Positions 1 through 7,083 of a stretch of 13,602 bases of DNA are shown here, one piece after another (positions within the stretch are counted from its first letter, which is position 1; the number at the start of each line of letters is the position of its first letter). The translations under genes and the position numbers were made by a program. This DNA is from an uncultured Verrucomicrobiota bacterium (GTDB lineage Bacteria > Verrucomicrobiota > Kiritimatiellia > RFP12 > UBA1067). The stretch lies in NCBI GenBank assembly GCA_945613785.1, contig CALZAJ010000020.1, positions 1 to 13,602 on the forward strand, written 5' to 3'. The notes below the pieces were generated by a model. That model did no database searches and was not told where the DNA came from. It saw nothing but the letters and a program-made list of their open reading frames with translations.

Positions 1-29
1 TTCTCTCGAACAAAAGGAAATTCAGTTCC

Positions 30-78
30 ACCATTCATACTTCTACATTCATACTTCATCACTCATACTTCATACTTC
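30..78. repeat. Degenerate heptamer tandem array (7 units) downstream of the polyamine gene
   Basis: On the plus strand seven consecutive 7-bp units can be laid out without gaps: ACCATTC, ATACTTC, TACATTC, ATACTTC, ATCACTC, ATACTTC, ATACTTC. Four of seven are identical. On the minus strand, the direction of the adjacent gene, the unit is GAAGTAT. The array ends 5 bp past the stop codon of the dehydrogenase gene and is AT-rich in an otherwise GC-rich region. It forms no hairpin with a T-tract, so it is not an obvious terminator. It resembles in design the 7-bp short tandemly repeated repetitive sequences known from cyanobacteria, though the unit sequence differs. Confidence 0.8.
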
Positions 79-83
79 TCCTG

Positions 84-1391
84 TCACGGCACCGCGACAG
101 GCGTGAACGTCTCCTGCCAGGGCAGGCCCTGCGCGTTGAGCGCGTCCATGAACGGATCGGGGTCGAACTCCTCGCAGGTGTGCACGCCCGGCTTCACCCA
201 CTTGCCCTCAAGGAACATCTTCGCGCCGATCATCGCCGGCACGCCCGTCGTGTAGCTGATCGCCTGCGAGCCCACCTCGGCGTAGCACTCCTGGTGGTCG
301 CAGACCTGGTACACGTAGTAGTCGACCGGCTTGCCGGCCTTCTCGCCGTGAAAGATGCAGCCGATGTTCGTCTTGCCCTTCGTGCGGGGACCGAGCGACG
401 CGGGATCGGGCAGCAGCGCACGCAGGAACTCGATCGGGACGATCTTCTGCCCCTTGAAGTCGATCGGGTCGATGCGCGTGAGGCCGCAGTTCTCAAGGCA
501 CTTGAGGTGCGTGAGGTAGCTCTGGCCGAAGGTCATGAAGAAGCGGATGCGCTTGATGCCCTTCAGGTTGCAGCCCAGGGACTCGAGCTCCTCGTGGTGG
601 AGGAGGTACATGTCCTTCTTGCCGACCTGGTCGAATACGTATTCGCGCTTGATCGCCATCGGCGCCGTCTCGACCCAGTACCCCTTGTCATAGGCCTTCT
701 TGTACTCGACCGCAACGCCATGCTCGTCAACCGAGCATTCGCCATTCTCCATTTTACATTTTTCATTCACCCAATAGCTGCCCTTCGCGGCGACCTCGCG
801 GATGTTGATCTCCGGGTTGAAGTTCGTCGCAAACGGATAGCCGTGGTCGCCGCCGTTGCAGTCGAGGATGTCGAGCGTCTCGATCGTGTCGAAATAGTGC
901 TTCTGCGCGTAGGCCGAGAAGACCTGCGTCACGCCGGGATCGAAACCGCAGCCGAGAATCGCCGTGAGACCGGCCTTCTCGAACTTCTCACGGTACGCCC
1001 ACTGCCAGGAATACTCGAAGTGCGCCTCCTCTGGCGGCTCGTAGTTCGCCGTGTCGAGGTAGCTCACGCCGGCCGCAAGGCACGCGTCCATGATCGCGAG
1101 GTCCTGGTACGGGAGCGCGATGTTCATGACGAGGTCGGGCTTGTATTCCTTGATGAGCGCCGTGAGGCGCGGCACGTCCATCGCATCGATCTGCGCGGTC
1201 GTGATCTTGGTGGAAATACCCTTCTCTGCGAACCACGGACGCGCCTCGATGTCCGCCTTGATCGCCTGACAACGCGCCTCCGTGCGCGACGCAATCAGAA
1301 GTTCGCCGAACGTTTCGGGATTGCGGCACATCTTCGCCGCCGCCACGCCGGCCACACCGCCGGCACCAATGAGCATCACACGCTTCGCCAT
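84..1391 (-). CDS. Carboxynorspermidine dehydrogenase-type saccharopine reductase family protein
   Basis: Predicted to make carboxy(nor)spermidine by NADPH-dependent reductive condensation of aspartate semialdehyde with a diamine, in the alternative polyamine pathway in the cytoplasm. The 435-residue product opens with a Rossmann dinucleotide-binding loop (IGAGGVAGVAAAK, about residues 8-20) and IASRT after the second strand. Near the C terminus is a family-typical block, CDHQECY then SYTTGVPAMIGA, from residue 364. I chose the ATG at 1389-1391 (MAKRVML) because AAAGGAG lies just upstream; the frame is open 17 codons further up, but there the reading is unlike the family. Odd feature: about 25 extra residues (NEKCKMENGEC and following, from residue 207) encoded partly by a 7-bp repeat array. 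No partner decarboxylase (nspC) is in the window. A generic saccharopine dehydrogenase is the alternative; family assignment is fairly secure, exact substrate less so. Confidence 0.85.
   Translation of the reverse strand: MAKRVMLIGAGGVAGVAAAKMCRNPETFGELLIASRTEARCQAIKADIEARPWFAEKGISTKITTAQIDAMDVPRLTALIKEYKPDLVMNIALPYQDLAIMDACLAAGVSYLDTANYEPPEEAHFEYSWQWAYREKFEKAGLTAILGCGFDPGVTQVFSAYAQKHYFDTIETLDILDCNGGDHGYPFATNFNPEINIREVAAKGSYWVNEKCKMENGECSVDEHGVAVEYKKAYDKGYWVETAPMAIKREYVFDQVGKKDMYLLHHEELESLGCNLKGIKRIRFFMTFGQSYLTHLKCLENCGLTRIDPIDFKGQKIVPIEFLRALLPDPASLGPRTKGKTNIGCIFHGEKAGKPVDYYVYQVCDHQECYAEVGSQAISYTTGVPAMIGAKMFLEGKWVKPGVHTCEEFDPDPFMDALNAQGLPWQETFTPVAVP
737..771. repeat. Degenerate heptamer array (5 units) inside a coding sequence
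   Basis: Read on the coding (minus) strand, five gapless 7-bp units are GGTGAAT, GAAAAAT, GTAAAAT, GGAGAAT, GGCGAAT, all fitting GNNNAAT. They encode residues about 207-219 (roughly VNEKCKMENGEC) of the carboxynorspermidine dehydrogenase-like protein. The stretch is strikingly AT-rich compared with the codons around it. The unit resembles the GAAGTAT unit of the array just past the same gene's stop (positions 30-78), including the shared G-initial, AT-final pattern. The array is 35 bp, not a multiple of three, so the frame must have been kept by compensating bases at the edges. Confidence 0.7.
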
Positions 1392-1474
1392 CTTCACCGC
1401 TCCTTTCGGGATTGGATCTGTTAAAACCAACCCGAATTCCATACTCCACCATGGAGCAGTTCAAGGGCGCGTGA

Positions 1475-1483
1475 ATTATAGCA
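1475..1483 (-). promoter_or_regulatory. Extended -10 promoter for the carboxynorspermidine dehydrogenase gene
   Basis: The minus strand reads TGCTATAAT, a perfect -10 hexamer with the TGn extension, about 84 bp upstream of the chosen ATG. No good -35 hexamer is seen at 16-18 bp, as expected for extended -10 promoters. The expected start site near 1468 would give a leader of about 75 nt. Assignment rests on the motif and its place in the divergent intergenic region. Confidence 0.6.
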
Positions 1484-1592
1484 CACTCATCACGCAATGT
1501 GGGGTAAAAATTTTGGATCTTGCAGACCTTCCCAGTGGCGCGGCATCGCTGTGGGTGTAGCCGACGTGATAGGCATACCAATAGGCCGAAAA

Positions 1593-1636
1593 TGCTATAA
1601 TTCCTTAATCCTCCCTTAACGCGGCATTGCTACAAT
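1593..1636 (+). promoter_or_regulatory. Two candidate extended -10 elements for the lipoprotein-RR-HK operon
   Basis: TGCTATAAT at 1593-1601 is identical to the -10 of the divergent gene. A second, weaker TGCTACAAT lies at 1628-1636, 35 bp downstream. Neither has a convincing -35 hexamer. Start sites near 1608 or 1643 would give leaders of about 90 or 55 nt before the ATG at 1699. They may be tandem promoters or only the first may be real. Confidence 0.55.
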
Positions 1637-1698
1637 GTGCGGCGTTCCCCCGGGGAAGGAGTCCACCGACCTCGGAGGGAACAGAAAGGAAGAACCTC

Positions 1699-2565
1699 AT
1701 GATCAACAAGAACCATCTCACCGTTGCAACTCTGGTCGCGGGGCTCGCCCTGCTCGTCGGTTGCCGTCCTGCCAATGCCGCCGACGGCAAGGACCAGACG
1801 TCCAGCTCCTCTGAAGCCAGCATCTCTACGAACGACAACGGTACGGTCTCCCGCACCTTCGTCGAAAGCTCCGTCACGACCAACGGCAACATGGTCACCG
1901 AGCGTCGCCGTGAGACCCGCACCAGCACCGACGCCGAGGGCAATCTGCTCGCGACCTCCACCAGCGAATACGCCCAGAGCTACTCCCTCGGCGAGACGCT
2001 CGCCGAGCCCGCGCCAGCCGCGCCCGAGAAGCCGGCGTGCGACAAGGCTGCCCTCGCCCCCGCCGCCGACTCCTTCCTCGGCGTCAAGTTCGGCGAAGAG
2101 GTCCCTGGCGTCACCAACTTCGTCCGCGACGCCGCCGAGCCGACGCTCCTGCGCGCGACCTTCACGCCCGCCAAGGGCCTCGCCGGTTTCGACGACTACT
2201 ATGTCTACGTGACGCCGACCACCCACAAGGCCGCCAAGGTCTATGCCTGCGCCAAGGAACCCGTCGAACCGGGACAGCGCTGGGGACGTCACTATCTGAT
2301 TGAGGCCCTCGAGAAACGCTACAACACTTGGGCGCGCCTCTCGAGCTTCAACCGTCCGCTCTACTCCTTCCGTATCTCCCCCGAACGCTATGTGAAGCTC
2401 TGTCTGCTCGGCTCGACTCCGGACTATGAGACCGTGATCCTCGCCGCCGACGAAGCCATGCTCCAGCAGGCTGCCGACGAGCAAGAGGAGATCCGCGAGG
2501 CCGCCCGGAAGAACGCGGTCGAAAAACGCGCCCGCCGCGTCAGCGACGCCGCCGAGGCCTTCTGA
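1699..2565 (+). CDS. Exported lipoprotein of unknown function, first gene of a two-component operon
   Basis: I do not recognise a named family. The 288-residue product starts with a lipoprotein-type signal: basic n-region, hydrophobic TVATLVAGLALL, then the lipobox LVGC with Cys22 as the likely acylated residue; an alternative signal peptidase I site follows ANA. Residues about 30-100 are Ser/Thr/Asn/Arg-rich and probably flexible. A folded part begins near SFLGVKFGEEVPGV (about 118) and includes FDDYYVYVTP and RPLYSFRISPERY. The C-terminal 45 residues are Ala/Glu/Arg-rich and likely helical. ATG at 1699 is preceded by AAAGGAAG with good spacing; an upstream in-frame ATG at 1627 lies next to a promoter element and has no such site. 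The stop is 1 nt from the response regulator start, so it is probably co-transcribed and could be an envelope input, or target, of that system. Confidence 0.8.
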   Translation: MINKNHLTVATLVAGLALLVGCRPANAADGKDQTSSSSEASISTNDNGTVSRTFVESSVTTNGNMVTERRRETRTSTDAEGNLLATSTSEYAQSYSLGETLAEPAPAAPEKPACDKAALAPAADSFLGVKFGEEVPGVTNFVRDAAEPTLLRATFTPAKGLAGFDDYYVYVTPTTHKAAKVYACAKEPVEPGQRWGRHYLIEALEKRYNTWARLSSFNRPLYSFRISPERYVKLCLLGSTPDYETVILAADEAMLQQAADEQEEIREAARKNAVEKRARRVSDAAEAF

Positions 2566-2566
2566 C

Positions 2567-3244
2567 ATGGATGATCCCGCCAAGATCCTGATCGTCGAGG
2601 ACGATCCCATCATCCGCACCGTGCTGGAAATGTCCCTGCACGGTGCGGGCTTCCGTCATTTCGAATCCGTCGGACGCGGCGACGACGCCGTCCGCCAGGC
2701 CGCATCGTCCCGCCCCGACCTCGTGCTCCTGGACCTGATGCTGCCCGGGCTAGACGGACTCTCCGTTGCCCGGCGTCTCCGCGAAAACCCCGATCTCGCG
2801 GATACGCGCATCATCATGGTCACCGCCAAGACCGAGGAACACGACATCGTCCGTGGACTCGAAGCCGGCGCCGACGACTACATCCCCAAGCCCTTCTCGC
2901 GTGAGATCCTGCTCGCACGCGTCCGCGCCGTCCTTCGCCGTAGCGGCAATGAACGACACGCCGCAGCGGCCGGCCTCACGCTCGATCCCGATTCACGGTC
3001 CATCACCGTCAACGGTGAGAATCTGCGCCTCTCCCCGACCGAATTCACGATTCTCGAACTCCTCGTCCGTAACCGCGGACGCGTCCTGACGCGTGCCCGC
3101 ATCATTGATGCCATCGCCGGCGAGGAAAAGGCCATCACCGAACGCAACGTCGACGTCCAGCTCGTCGGGCTCCGCCGCAAACTCGGTGACTGGGGCGCGA
3201 AAATCGAAACCATCCGCGGCGTCGGTTACCGTATCGCGCCATGA
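2567..3244 (+). CDS. OmpR/PhoB-family response regulator
   Basis: Cytoplasmic transcription factor controlled by phosphorylation from the kinase encoded next to it. The 225 residues comprise a receiver domain (about 5-120) with acidic pocket E11-D12-D13, phospho-acceptor D56 (in LVLLDLMLPGLDG), T86 and K108 (in YIPKPFS), all intact. A C-terminal winged-helix DNA-binding domain (about 130-225) follows, with the usual LRLSPTEFTILELLVRNRGRV-like core (here broken across residues 143-165), ITERNVDVQ and the final IRGVGYRIAP. The ATG overlaps nothing but sits 1 nt after the lipoprotein stop, with GAGG inside that gene's end as a ribosome site. The closest family feel is PhoB, but phosphate sensing is not shown by this locus. 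Confidence 0.95.
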   Translation: MDDPAKILIVEDDPIIRTVLEMSLHGAGFRHFESVGRGDDAVRQAASSRPDLVLLDLMLPGLDGLSVARRLRENPDLADTRIIMVTAKTEEHDIVRGLEAGADDYIPKPFSREILLARVRAVLRRSGNERHAAAAGLTLDPDSRSITVNGENLRLSPTEFTILELLVRNRGRVLTRARIIDAIAGEEKAITERNVDVQLVGLRRKLGDWGAKIETIRGVGYRIAP

Positions 3245-4425
3245 AGAAGCTCTTCCACGGACTCTTCCCCGTTCTCGTCACCACGGCCGGCTTCGTCGGT
3301 CTCGTGATCGTGCTCATCAACGAGATCGGAAACGTCCGACGGGCCTCGCGCGCCGCGGCCGAGCGCGAACTCGAATCACGCACGGCGCTCGTCCGAGAGT
3401 CCCTTATCCGTCCTCTTTCCCGCAGTGATTTCCCGGCCGTCTACACCATCGGCGAATCCTGCGAGGCCGACGGCTACCGCTTGACCGTACAGAGCGGCAA
3501 CGGACGCGGCACGTTCTTCGACTCGCGCAGGAAAAGCGACGACCACGACTTCCTCTTCAGCACAGCCCAGGTCGATGCCTTCACAATCCGCCTCGGCGTC
3601 CCCAAGGCCTCCGTCTATGCCGCGGCCAAACGCGGACGCCTCGGACTTCTCCTCGCCGGCCTCTCTGGCGCCGCCGGACTCCTCCTGCTCTTCCTCTCGT
3701 TCCGCCGCGTGCGCGCGAAGCTCCACGAACTCGAGGAGATGAAACGGCTCGAGGCCTTCCGTCGCACGTTCATCGCCGACGTCTCGCATGAGATCAAGAC
3801 GCCTCTCACCGGCATCCTCGGATGCGTGGAACTCCTACAAGGCGGGGACGCCCTTCCATCCGATCAGCGTTCGCGTCTGCTGGCCATGCTAAAGACCGAA
3901 TCGACCCGTCTCAACACCCTCGCCCAGGGCATCCTCTCCCTCGCCAAGCTTGAGCATTCCGGCGAGACATCGATCGCCCTTGAAGCGTCCGACCTTTCCT
4001 CCATCGCCACAACCGCAATCGAAAGGACCCAGACGAAGGCCGAGGCGGCAGGCGTGAAGCTGACGCTTTCGGTACCGACGGATCCCGTCAACGTCCGCTG
4101 CAACCCCGGTCTCGTCGAAGAAGCCGTCGTCAACCTGATCGAAAACGCCCTCCGTCACAGCCAGTCCCCCGAGGTGATCGTGACGGTGAAAGCCAATGCG
4201 CTCACAGTCGAAGACCATGGCATCGGACTCTCCGCCGAAGACAAGCCCCATGTCTTCGAACGCTTCTGGCGGGCGGATGCCTCACGGACGTCCGACACCG
4301 GCGGTTCCGGACTCGGCCTCGCCATCGTGAAGGAAATCGTCCGCGTCAATGACGCGGACATCACGCTCGACACTCAGCCCGGCCGCGGCTGCCGCTTCAC
4401 GATCACCTTCGCCAAGGCGAGGTGA
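3241..4425 (+). CDS. PhoR-type membrane sensor histidine kinase
   Basis: Partner kinase of the preceding regulator; starts ahead of the regulator stop in an ATGA overlap, indicating translational coupling. The 394 residues have a first membrane helix (about 7-26, LVTTAGFVGLVIVLI), an extracytoplasmic sensor of about 105 residues, and a second helix (about 136-155, LLLAGLSGAAGLLLLFLSF). A short linker without a clear HAMP domain leads to the dimerisation domain with phospho-accepting H183 (DVSHEIKTPLTG). The ATPase domain shows the N box (NLIENALRH, N302), the D box (VEDHGIGL, D325), the F box (FERFWR) and the G2 box (GGSGLGL, 354-360). All catalytic motifs are intact. The small sensor domain contains no motif that tells the ligand. 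It meets the tonB gene tail to tail, 89 bp apart. Confidence 0.95.
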   Translation: MKKLFHGLFPVLVTTAGFVGLVIVLINEIGNVRRASRAAAERELESRTALVRESLIRPLSRSDFPAVYTIGESCEADGYRLTVQSGNGRGTFFDSRRKSDDHDFLFSTAQVDAFTIRLGVPKASVYAAAKRGRLGLLLAGLSGAAGLLLLFLSFRRVRAKLHELEEMKRLEAFRRTFIADVSHEIKTPLTGILGCVELLQGGDALPSDQRSRLLAMLKTESTRLNTLAQGILSLAKLEHSGETSIALEASDLSSIATTAIERTQTKAEAAGVKLTLSVPTDPVNVRCNPGLVEEAVVNLIENALRHSQSPEVIVTVKANALTVEDHGIGLSAEDKPHVFERFWRADASRTSDTGGSGLGLAIVKEIVRVNDADITLDTQPGRGCRFTITFAKAR

Positions 4426-4514
4426 CGGCGAAGCGGGACCGACAACCCGCCCAGACACACGAGGTCAGCCCCGCCAGGACGAGCGTCCATCCAATCACCT
4501 TTAGGAGGCACGTC

Positions 4515-5210
4515 TCACTTGTCCAGCTTGAACGCGATCGTGAGACGGGCCGTGGAAGCGACCGCCTTGGAGCCGCTGCGGGCCGGCGTGAAACGAGCCT
4601 TGCGGACGGCCTTGAGGGCGGCCTCTTCCAAGTCCGGGAAGCCACAGGACGAGACGACGGAAGCGGACTTGACGAGTCCGTCCGCGCCAACCTCGATGGC
4701 CAACGTCACCTCTCCTTCTTCGCCGCGCTGACGTGAACCGCGCGGATAATCCGGCTTGATCGTCCGCTTGGGCGCGGGCGGAGCATCGATCTTCGCCTGC
4801 TTGGGCGCAGGTGCAGGGGGCTGCGGAGCCTGCGGCGCGGCTTCCGTCTGGGGTTCGGGCTCGGGACGGGCCTCCTCCTTCGGCGGCAAATCCATCAGCG
4901 GCGGCTCCTCCGTCGGTTCAGGCAGCTTCATCGCATCGAAGTCCGGCGGCAGGTCTGGCAAGGTCGGCGCTTCGGGCGGTGGCGGTTCGGCCTCCGTCGG
5001 CAGCGGTTCAGCCTGCACGGGCGCGACCTCCGGCATCGGTACGGCCGGCGCTTCCTCCCGCTCCTCTTCGGCAAACGACAGCTCGACGCTGGAAAGGTCC
5101 AACTGGGCAATGACCTTCGGTCCGGGATTCCACTTGACGATGCCGACAATGCCCGCGGCGAGTATCGCGTGGGCCGCGATCGAGAGACCGAGTGCCGTTC
5201 CGAATCTCAT
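4515..5210 (-). CDS. tonB: TonB-family energy transducer
   Basis: Periplasm-spanning protein that transmits proton-motive energy from ExbB/ExbD to outer-membrane transporters. The 231 residues have one N-terminal membrane anchor (GTALGLSIAAHAILAAGIV, about residues 4-22). A Pro/Glu-rich spanning region (about 55-145, with PPPPEAP, EEPPLMDLPP, PPAPAPK) follows, then a C-terminal TonB domain from KPDYPRGSRQRGEEGEVTLAIEV to the end, with the usual YP, G-x-V and ARFTPA elements. The start ATG overlaps the exbD stop by 4 nt (ATGA). The frame stays open far upstream through exbD, but that is read-through of the other frame. It is the last gene of the unit; no outer-membrane receptor is in the window, so the cargo is unknown. 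Confidence 0.9.
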   Translation of the reverse strand: MRFGTALGLSIAAHAILAAGIVGIVKWNPGPKVIAQLDLSSVELSFAEEEREEAPAVPMPEVAPVQAEPLPTEAEPPPPEAPTLPDLPPDFDAMKLPEPTEEPPLMDLPPKEEARPEPEPQTEAAPQAPQPPAPAPKQAKIDAPPAPKRTIKPDYPRGSRQRGEEGEVTLAIEVGADGLVKSASVVSSCGFPDLEEAALKAVRKARFTPARSGSKAVASTARLTIAFKLDK

Positions 5211-5596
5211 GGCCCAGTCACCTGGAAGCTCGCCTTCTCGACGCCAGCGGCCTTGAGTTTGGAAAGAAGCTCGATCCCCGTACCGAGCGTCGACTTGCGG
5301 TCGCCCGAGATGAGTACGGGGAAATTCATCTTCACACGATTGAGATCGGCAATCTTCTCGACGATCGCAGCCTCCGTCATCGGCTCGCCGTTGAACTGCA
5401 TGGTGTCGTCGGGCAGGATGGTGATGACGATACGCTCGCCCTTCTCGTCCGCCCCCGCGGCATTGGGAAGGTCGACCTTCATCCCCTTGTGCACCGTCAT
5501 GTCGAAGATGCAGTAGATGAAGAAGACGAGGACAAGGAACATGACATCCATCAACGACGTCATCTCCAGTCTCGCGCCTCGCCTTCTTCGCGCCAT
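5207..5596 (-). CDS. exbD: ExbD/TolR-family biopolymer transport protein
   Basis: Inner-membrane subunit of the proton-driven motor that powers TonB. The 129 residues begin MARRRRGARLEMTSLMDVMF, with the conserved Asp (D17) entering the single membrane helix (MFLVLVFFIYCIF). A periplasmic domain of about 95 residues follows, with VDLPNA, GERIVITI, FNGEPM and ISGDRKSTLG. Length is close to the family norm. It starts 8 nt after the exbB stop and ends in a 4-nt overlap with tonB. Confidence 0.93.
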   Translation of the reverse strand: MARRRRGARLEMTSLMDVMFLVLVFFIYCIFDMTVHKGMKVDLPNAAGADEKGERIVITILPDDTMQFNGEPMTEAAIVEKIADLNRVKMNFPVLISGDRKSTLGTGIELLSKLKAAGVEKASFQVTGP

Positions 5597-5604
5597 GGAC
5601 AGCC

Positions 5605-5976
5605 TCAGTTCTCCTCATCCGCCTGCTCATCCAGGCAGTTGTATGGGAAGAGCAGGATGAGCGAGGCGATGAGACCCGCCGCGGTCGTGATGAGCGCCTC
5701 GCCGATGCCGGCGGTCGCCGCCATCGGATTAGCCGTGCCATCCGCCACGTTCAGCGCCCCGAAGGTCTGCATGATGCCGATGACGGTGCCGAGAATGCCC
5801 AGCATCGGCTCAGCCGTGATGATCGTCGAAACGACGACGAGGCCCTTCGGCGACTTGCGTCCGGCCCGAAACTCGAAGAACTTCCAGAACAGGATCGCCA
5901 GACCGAGGACAGAGAGGACGAGGATCGGCCACATGACCGGTCCGCCCTTGAGGAAAAGGTCGACAAGCATCTTCAT
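5605..5976 (-). CDS. exbB: Short MotA/TolQ/ExbB proton channel protein
   Basis: Proton-channel partner of ExbD. At 123 residues it is about half the length of a typical ExbB (E. coli about 244). Three hydrophobic segments are seen: MWPILVLSVLGLAILFW (about 15-31), PMLGILGTVIGIMQTFGAL (about 57-75) and GEALITTAAGLIASLILLF (about 90-108). The last two hold the family signatures LGTVIG and ALITTAAGL. The cytoplasmic loop normally between helices 1 and 2 is reduced to about 25 residues. I chose ATG 5974-5976 (MKMLVDLF), 2 nt past the upstream stop; ATG 5968-5970 is possible, and neither has a strong Shine-Dalgarno site, so coupling to the upstream gene is likely. The frame is open 15 codons further up but reads through the preceding gene's end. 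Confidence 0.85.
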   Translation of the reverse strand: MKMLVDLFLKGGPVMWPILVLSVLGLAILFWKFFEFRAGRKSPKGLVVVSTIITAEPMLGILGTVIGIMQTFGALNVADGTANPMAATAGIGEALITTAAGLIASLILLFPYNCLDEQADEEN

Positions 5977-5978
5977 GA

Positions 5979-7022
5979 TTAGCGGCAGAGCTGGAGGACC
6001 AGTACGGCGAAGGAGGTGCAAAGGACAGGATCGGCCTCCCAGAAGCGGTTGTTGTCATTGACCCAGCTGCCGTCCTCCTGCTGGAGCGACATCACCTTCT
6101 CGGAAAGTTCCTTCTTCCAGTCGTGCTCGCCGACCTTCTCGACGCCGGACGCCGACAGCGCGCGGGCCATGATATCATAGAAGTAATAGAGGCCCTGATT
6201 GCCCATGCCCGGGTTGCCGTCAACAGACCAATACGTGTTGAGGTACTCAAGGGACTGCTTCACGCGCGGATCGGACCTGTCGAGATTCGCGTGGCACATG
6301 GAAAGGACCGCGGCATAGGTCATCGAGCCGTAGGCACGGAGCTGGACCTGGCCCTGCTGGTTGGTGGAGGTTCCGCCCTGGGGCGTGCGGTCATTGTACG
6401 CCGCGCCGCCGGCCTCGGGCCCCTCCTTCTTGATCAGGTTGTCGACGAAGGCCAACGCCTTGTCCCAATCGAGATCGACCTTCTTGCCGCCCTGGCGGAA
6501 CTCCTCGAGTCCCTGCGTCCGACGCATGGCGTCCATCGCATACGAGGTATTGGACAGGTCGGCGTAACGGCGACGCGAAACCTTGTCGTAGCCGAAGCCG
6601 CCCGCCATCGTGTCATCACCCGTCAGCTGGGACGAAGCGATGTACTCACGGGCCTTGAGCAGGGCCTCGGTCGGCGCCTTGCCGGAAACGAACAGAGACG
6701 ACAGGCAGACGGACGTGTTGTAGTTGCCAAGACCCGAACCGCCGCGGCCCGGTTTCGGAACGTAGAACCCACCGTCCTCGCGCTGCGTGCCGAGCACGAA
6801 CTTCACGCCCTTCTCGACGGCCTCCGCAGGCGTCTCGCGGCAACCCGCCAGCGCCCAGACGGGCAAGGCCGTCAGCGCCGGCATCTGACCGTCGCTCCAG
6901 TGTCCGTCTTCCGCCTGCTTCGAGAGCAGATACTTCGCACCCTTCGCTATGGCCTCGTCAATCGGCGATGCGAACGCCATCGCCGCACTCAACGCCACCG
7001 CTATGCTCAAAACACTCTTCAT
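5979..7022 (-). CDS. Exported prenyltransferase/squalene-oxidase repeat (alpha/alpha toroid) protein
   Basis: The 347 residues begin with a Sec signal (MKSVLSIAVALSAAMAFA, cleavage likely before SP), then repeats of the squalene-hopene-cyclase type. The QW-like motifs include LLSKQAEDGHWSDG, VLGTQREDGGFYV, a central TYAAVLSM segment, and LQQEDGSWVNDNNRFWEADP at the end. The catalytic DxDD motif of cyclases is not seen and the protein is about half a cyclase in length, so a cyclase reaction is unlikely; a periplasmic binding or scaffold role is more plausible. ATG at 7020-7022 follows AGAGGT. It lies 61 nt after htpX and 2 nt before exbB, so it probably works with the TonB motor. Similar proteins next to exbBD/tonB are, from memory, common in planctomycete- and verrucomicrobia-like genomes. 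Confidence 0.85.
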   Translation of the reverse strand: MKSVLSIAVALSAAMAFASPIDEAIAKGAKYLLSKQAEDGHWSDGQMPALTALPVWALAGCRETPAEAVEKGVKFVLGTQREDGGFYVPKPGRGGSGLGNYNTSVCLSSLFVSGKAPTEALLKAREYIASSQLTGDDTMAGGFGYDKVSRRRYADLSNTSYAMDAMRRTQGLEEFRQGGKKVDLDWDKALAFVDNLIKKEGPEAGGAAYNDRTPQGGTSTNQQGQVQLRAYGSMTYAAVLSMCHANLDRSDPRVKQSLEYLNTYWSVDGNPGMGNQGLYYFYDIMARALSASGVEKVGEHDWKKELSEKVMSLQQEDGSWVNDNNRFWEADPVLCTSFAVLVLQLCR

Positions 7023-7083
7023 AGTCGCTTGACCTCTGGTGATTATTGATTTTCCGACCCGCTCCTTGCCACCATCTACCAAC

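Noticed and set aside
180..1424. Long plus-strand open frame (414 codons) opposite the dehydrogenase gene
   Set aside because: Arg/Leu/Val/Asp-heavy antisense shadow of a GC-rich gene with clear family motifs on the minus strand.
1630..2619. Minus-strand open frame (329 codons) opposite the lipoprotein
   Set aside because: Gly/Arg/Val-rich composition typical of an antisense frame; the plus strand has a ribosome site, a lipobox signal and operon spacing.
4404..4424. Hairpin across the stop codon of the sensor kinase gene as a terminator
   Set aside because: Arms CACCT/AGGTG and CGCC/GGCG pair with a bulge and an overly tight loop, and no T-tract follows on either strand. Coding constraint can explain it.
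4403..4498. 31-codon GTG-started minus-strand reading frame after tonB with a hydrophobic run (WTLVLAGLTSCVWAG)
   Set aside because: No Shine-Dalgarno site, only a GTG start, and its 3' part overlaps the kinase gene on the other strand. Hydrophobic runs arise easily from this codon pattern.
5211..5741. N-terminal extension of TonB through exbD and into exbB
   Set aside because: The extra sequence is Arg/His-rich frame-shadow of exbD. The true TonB membrane anchor starts at the ATG overlapping the exbD stop.
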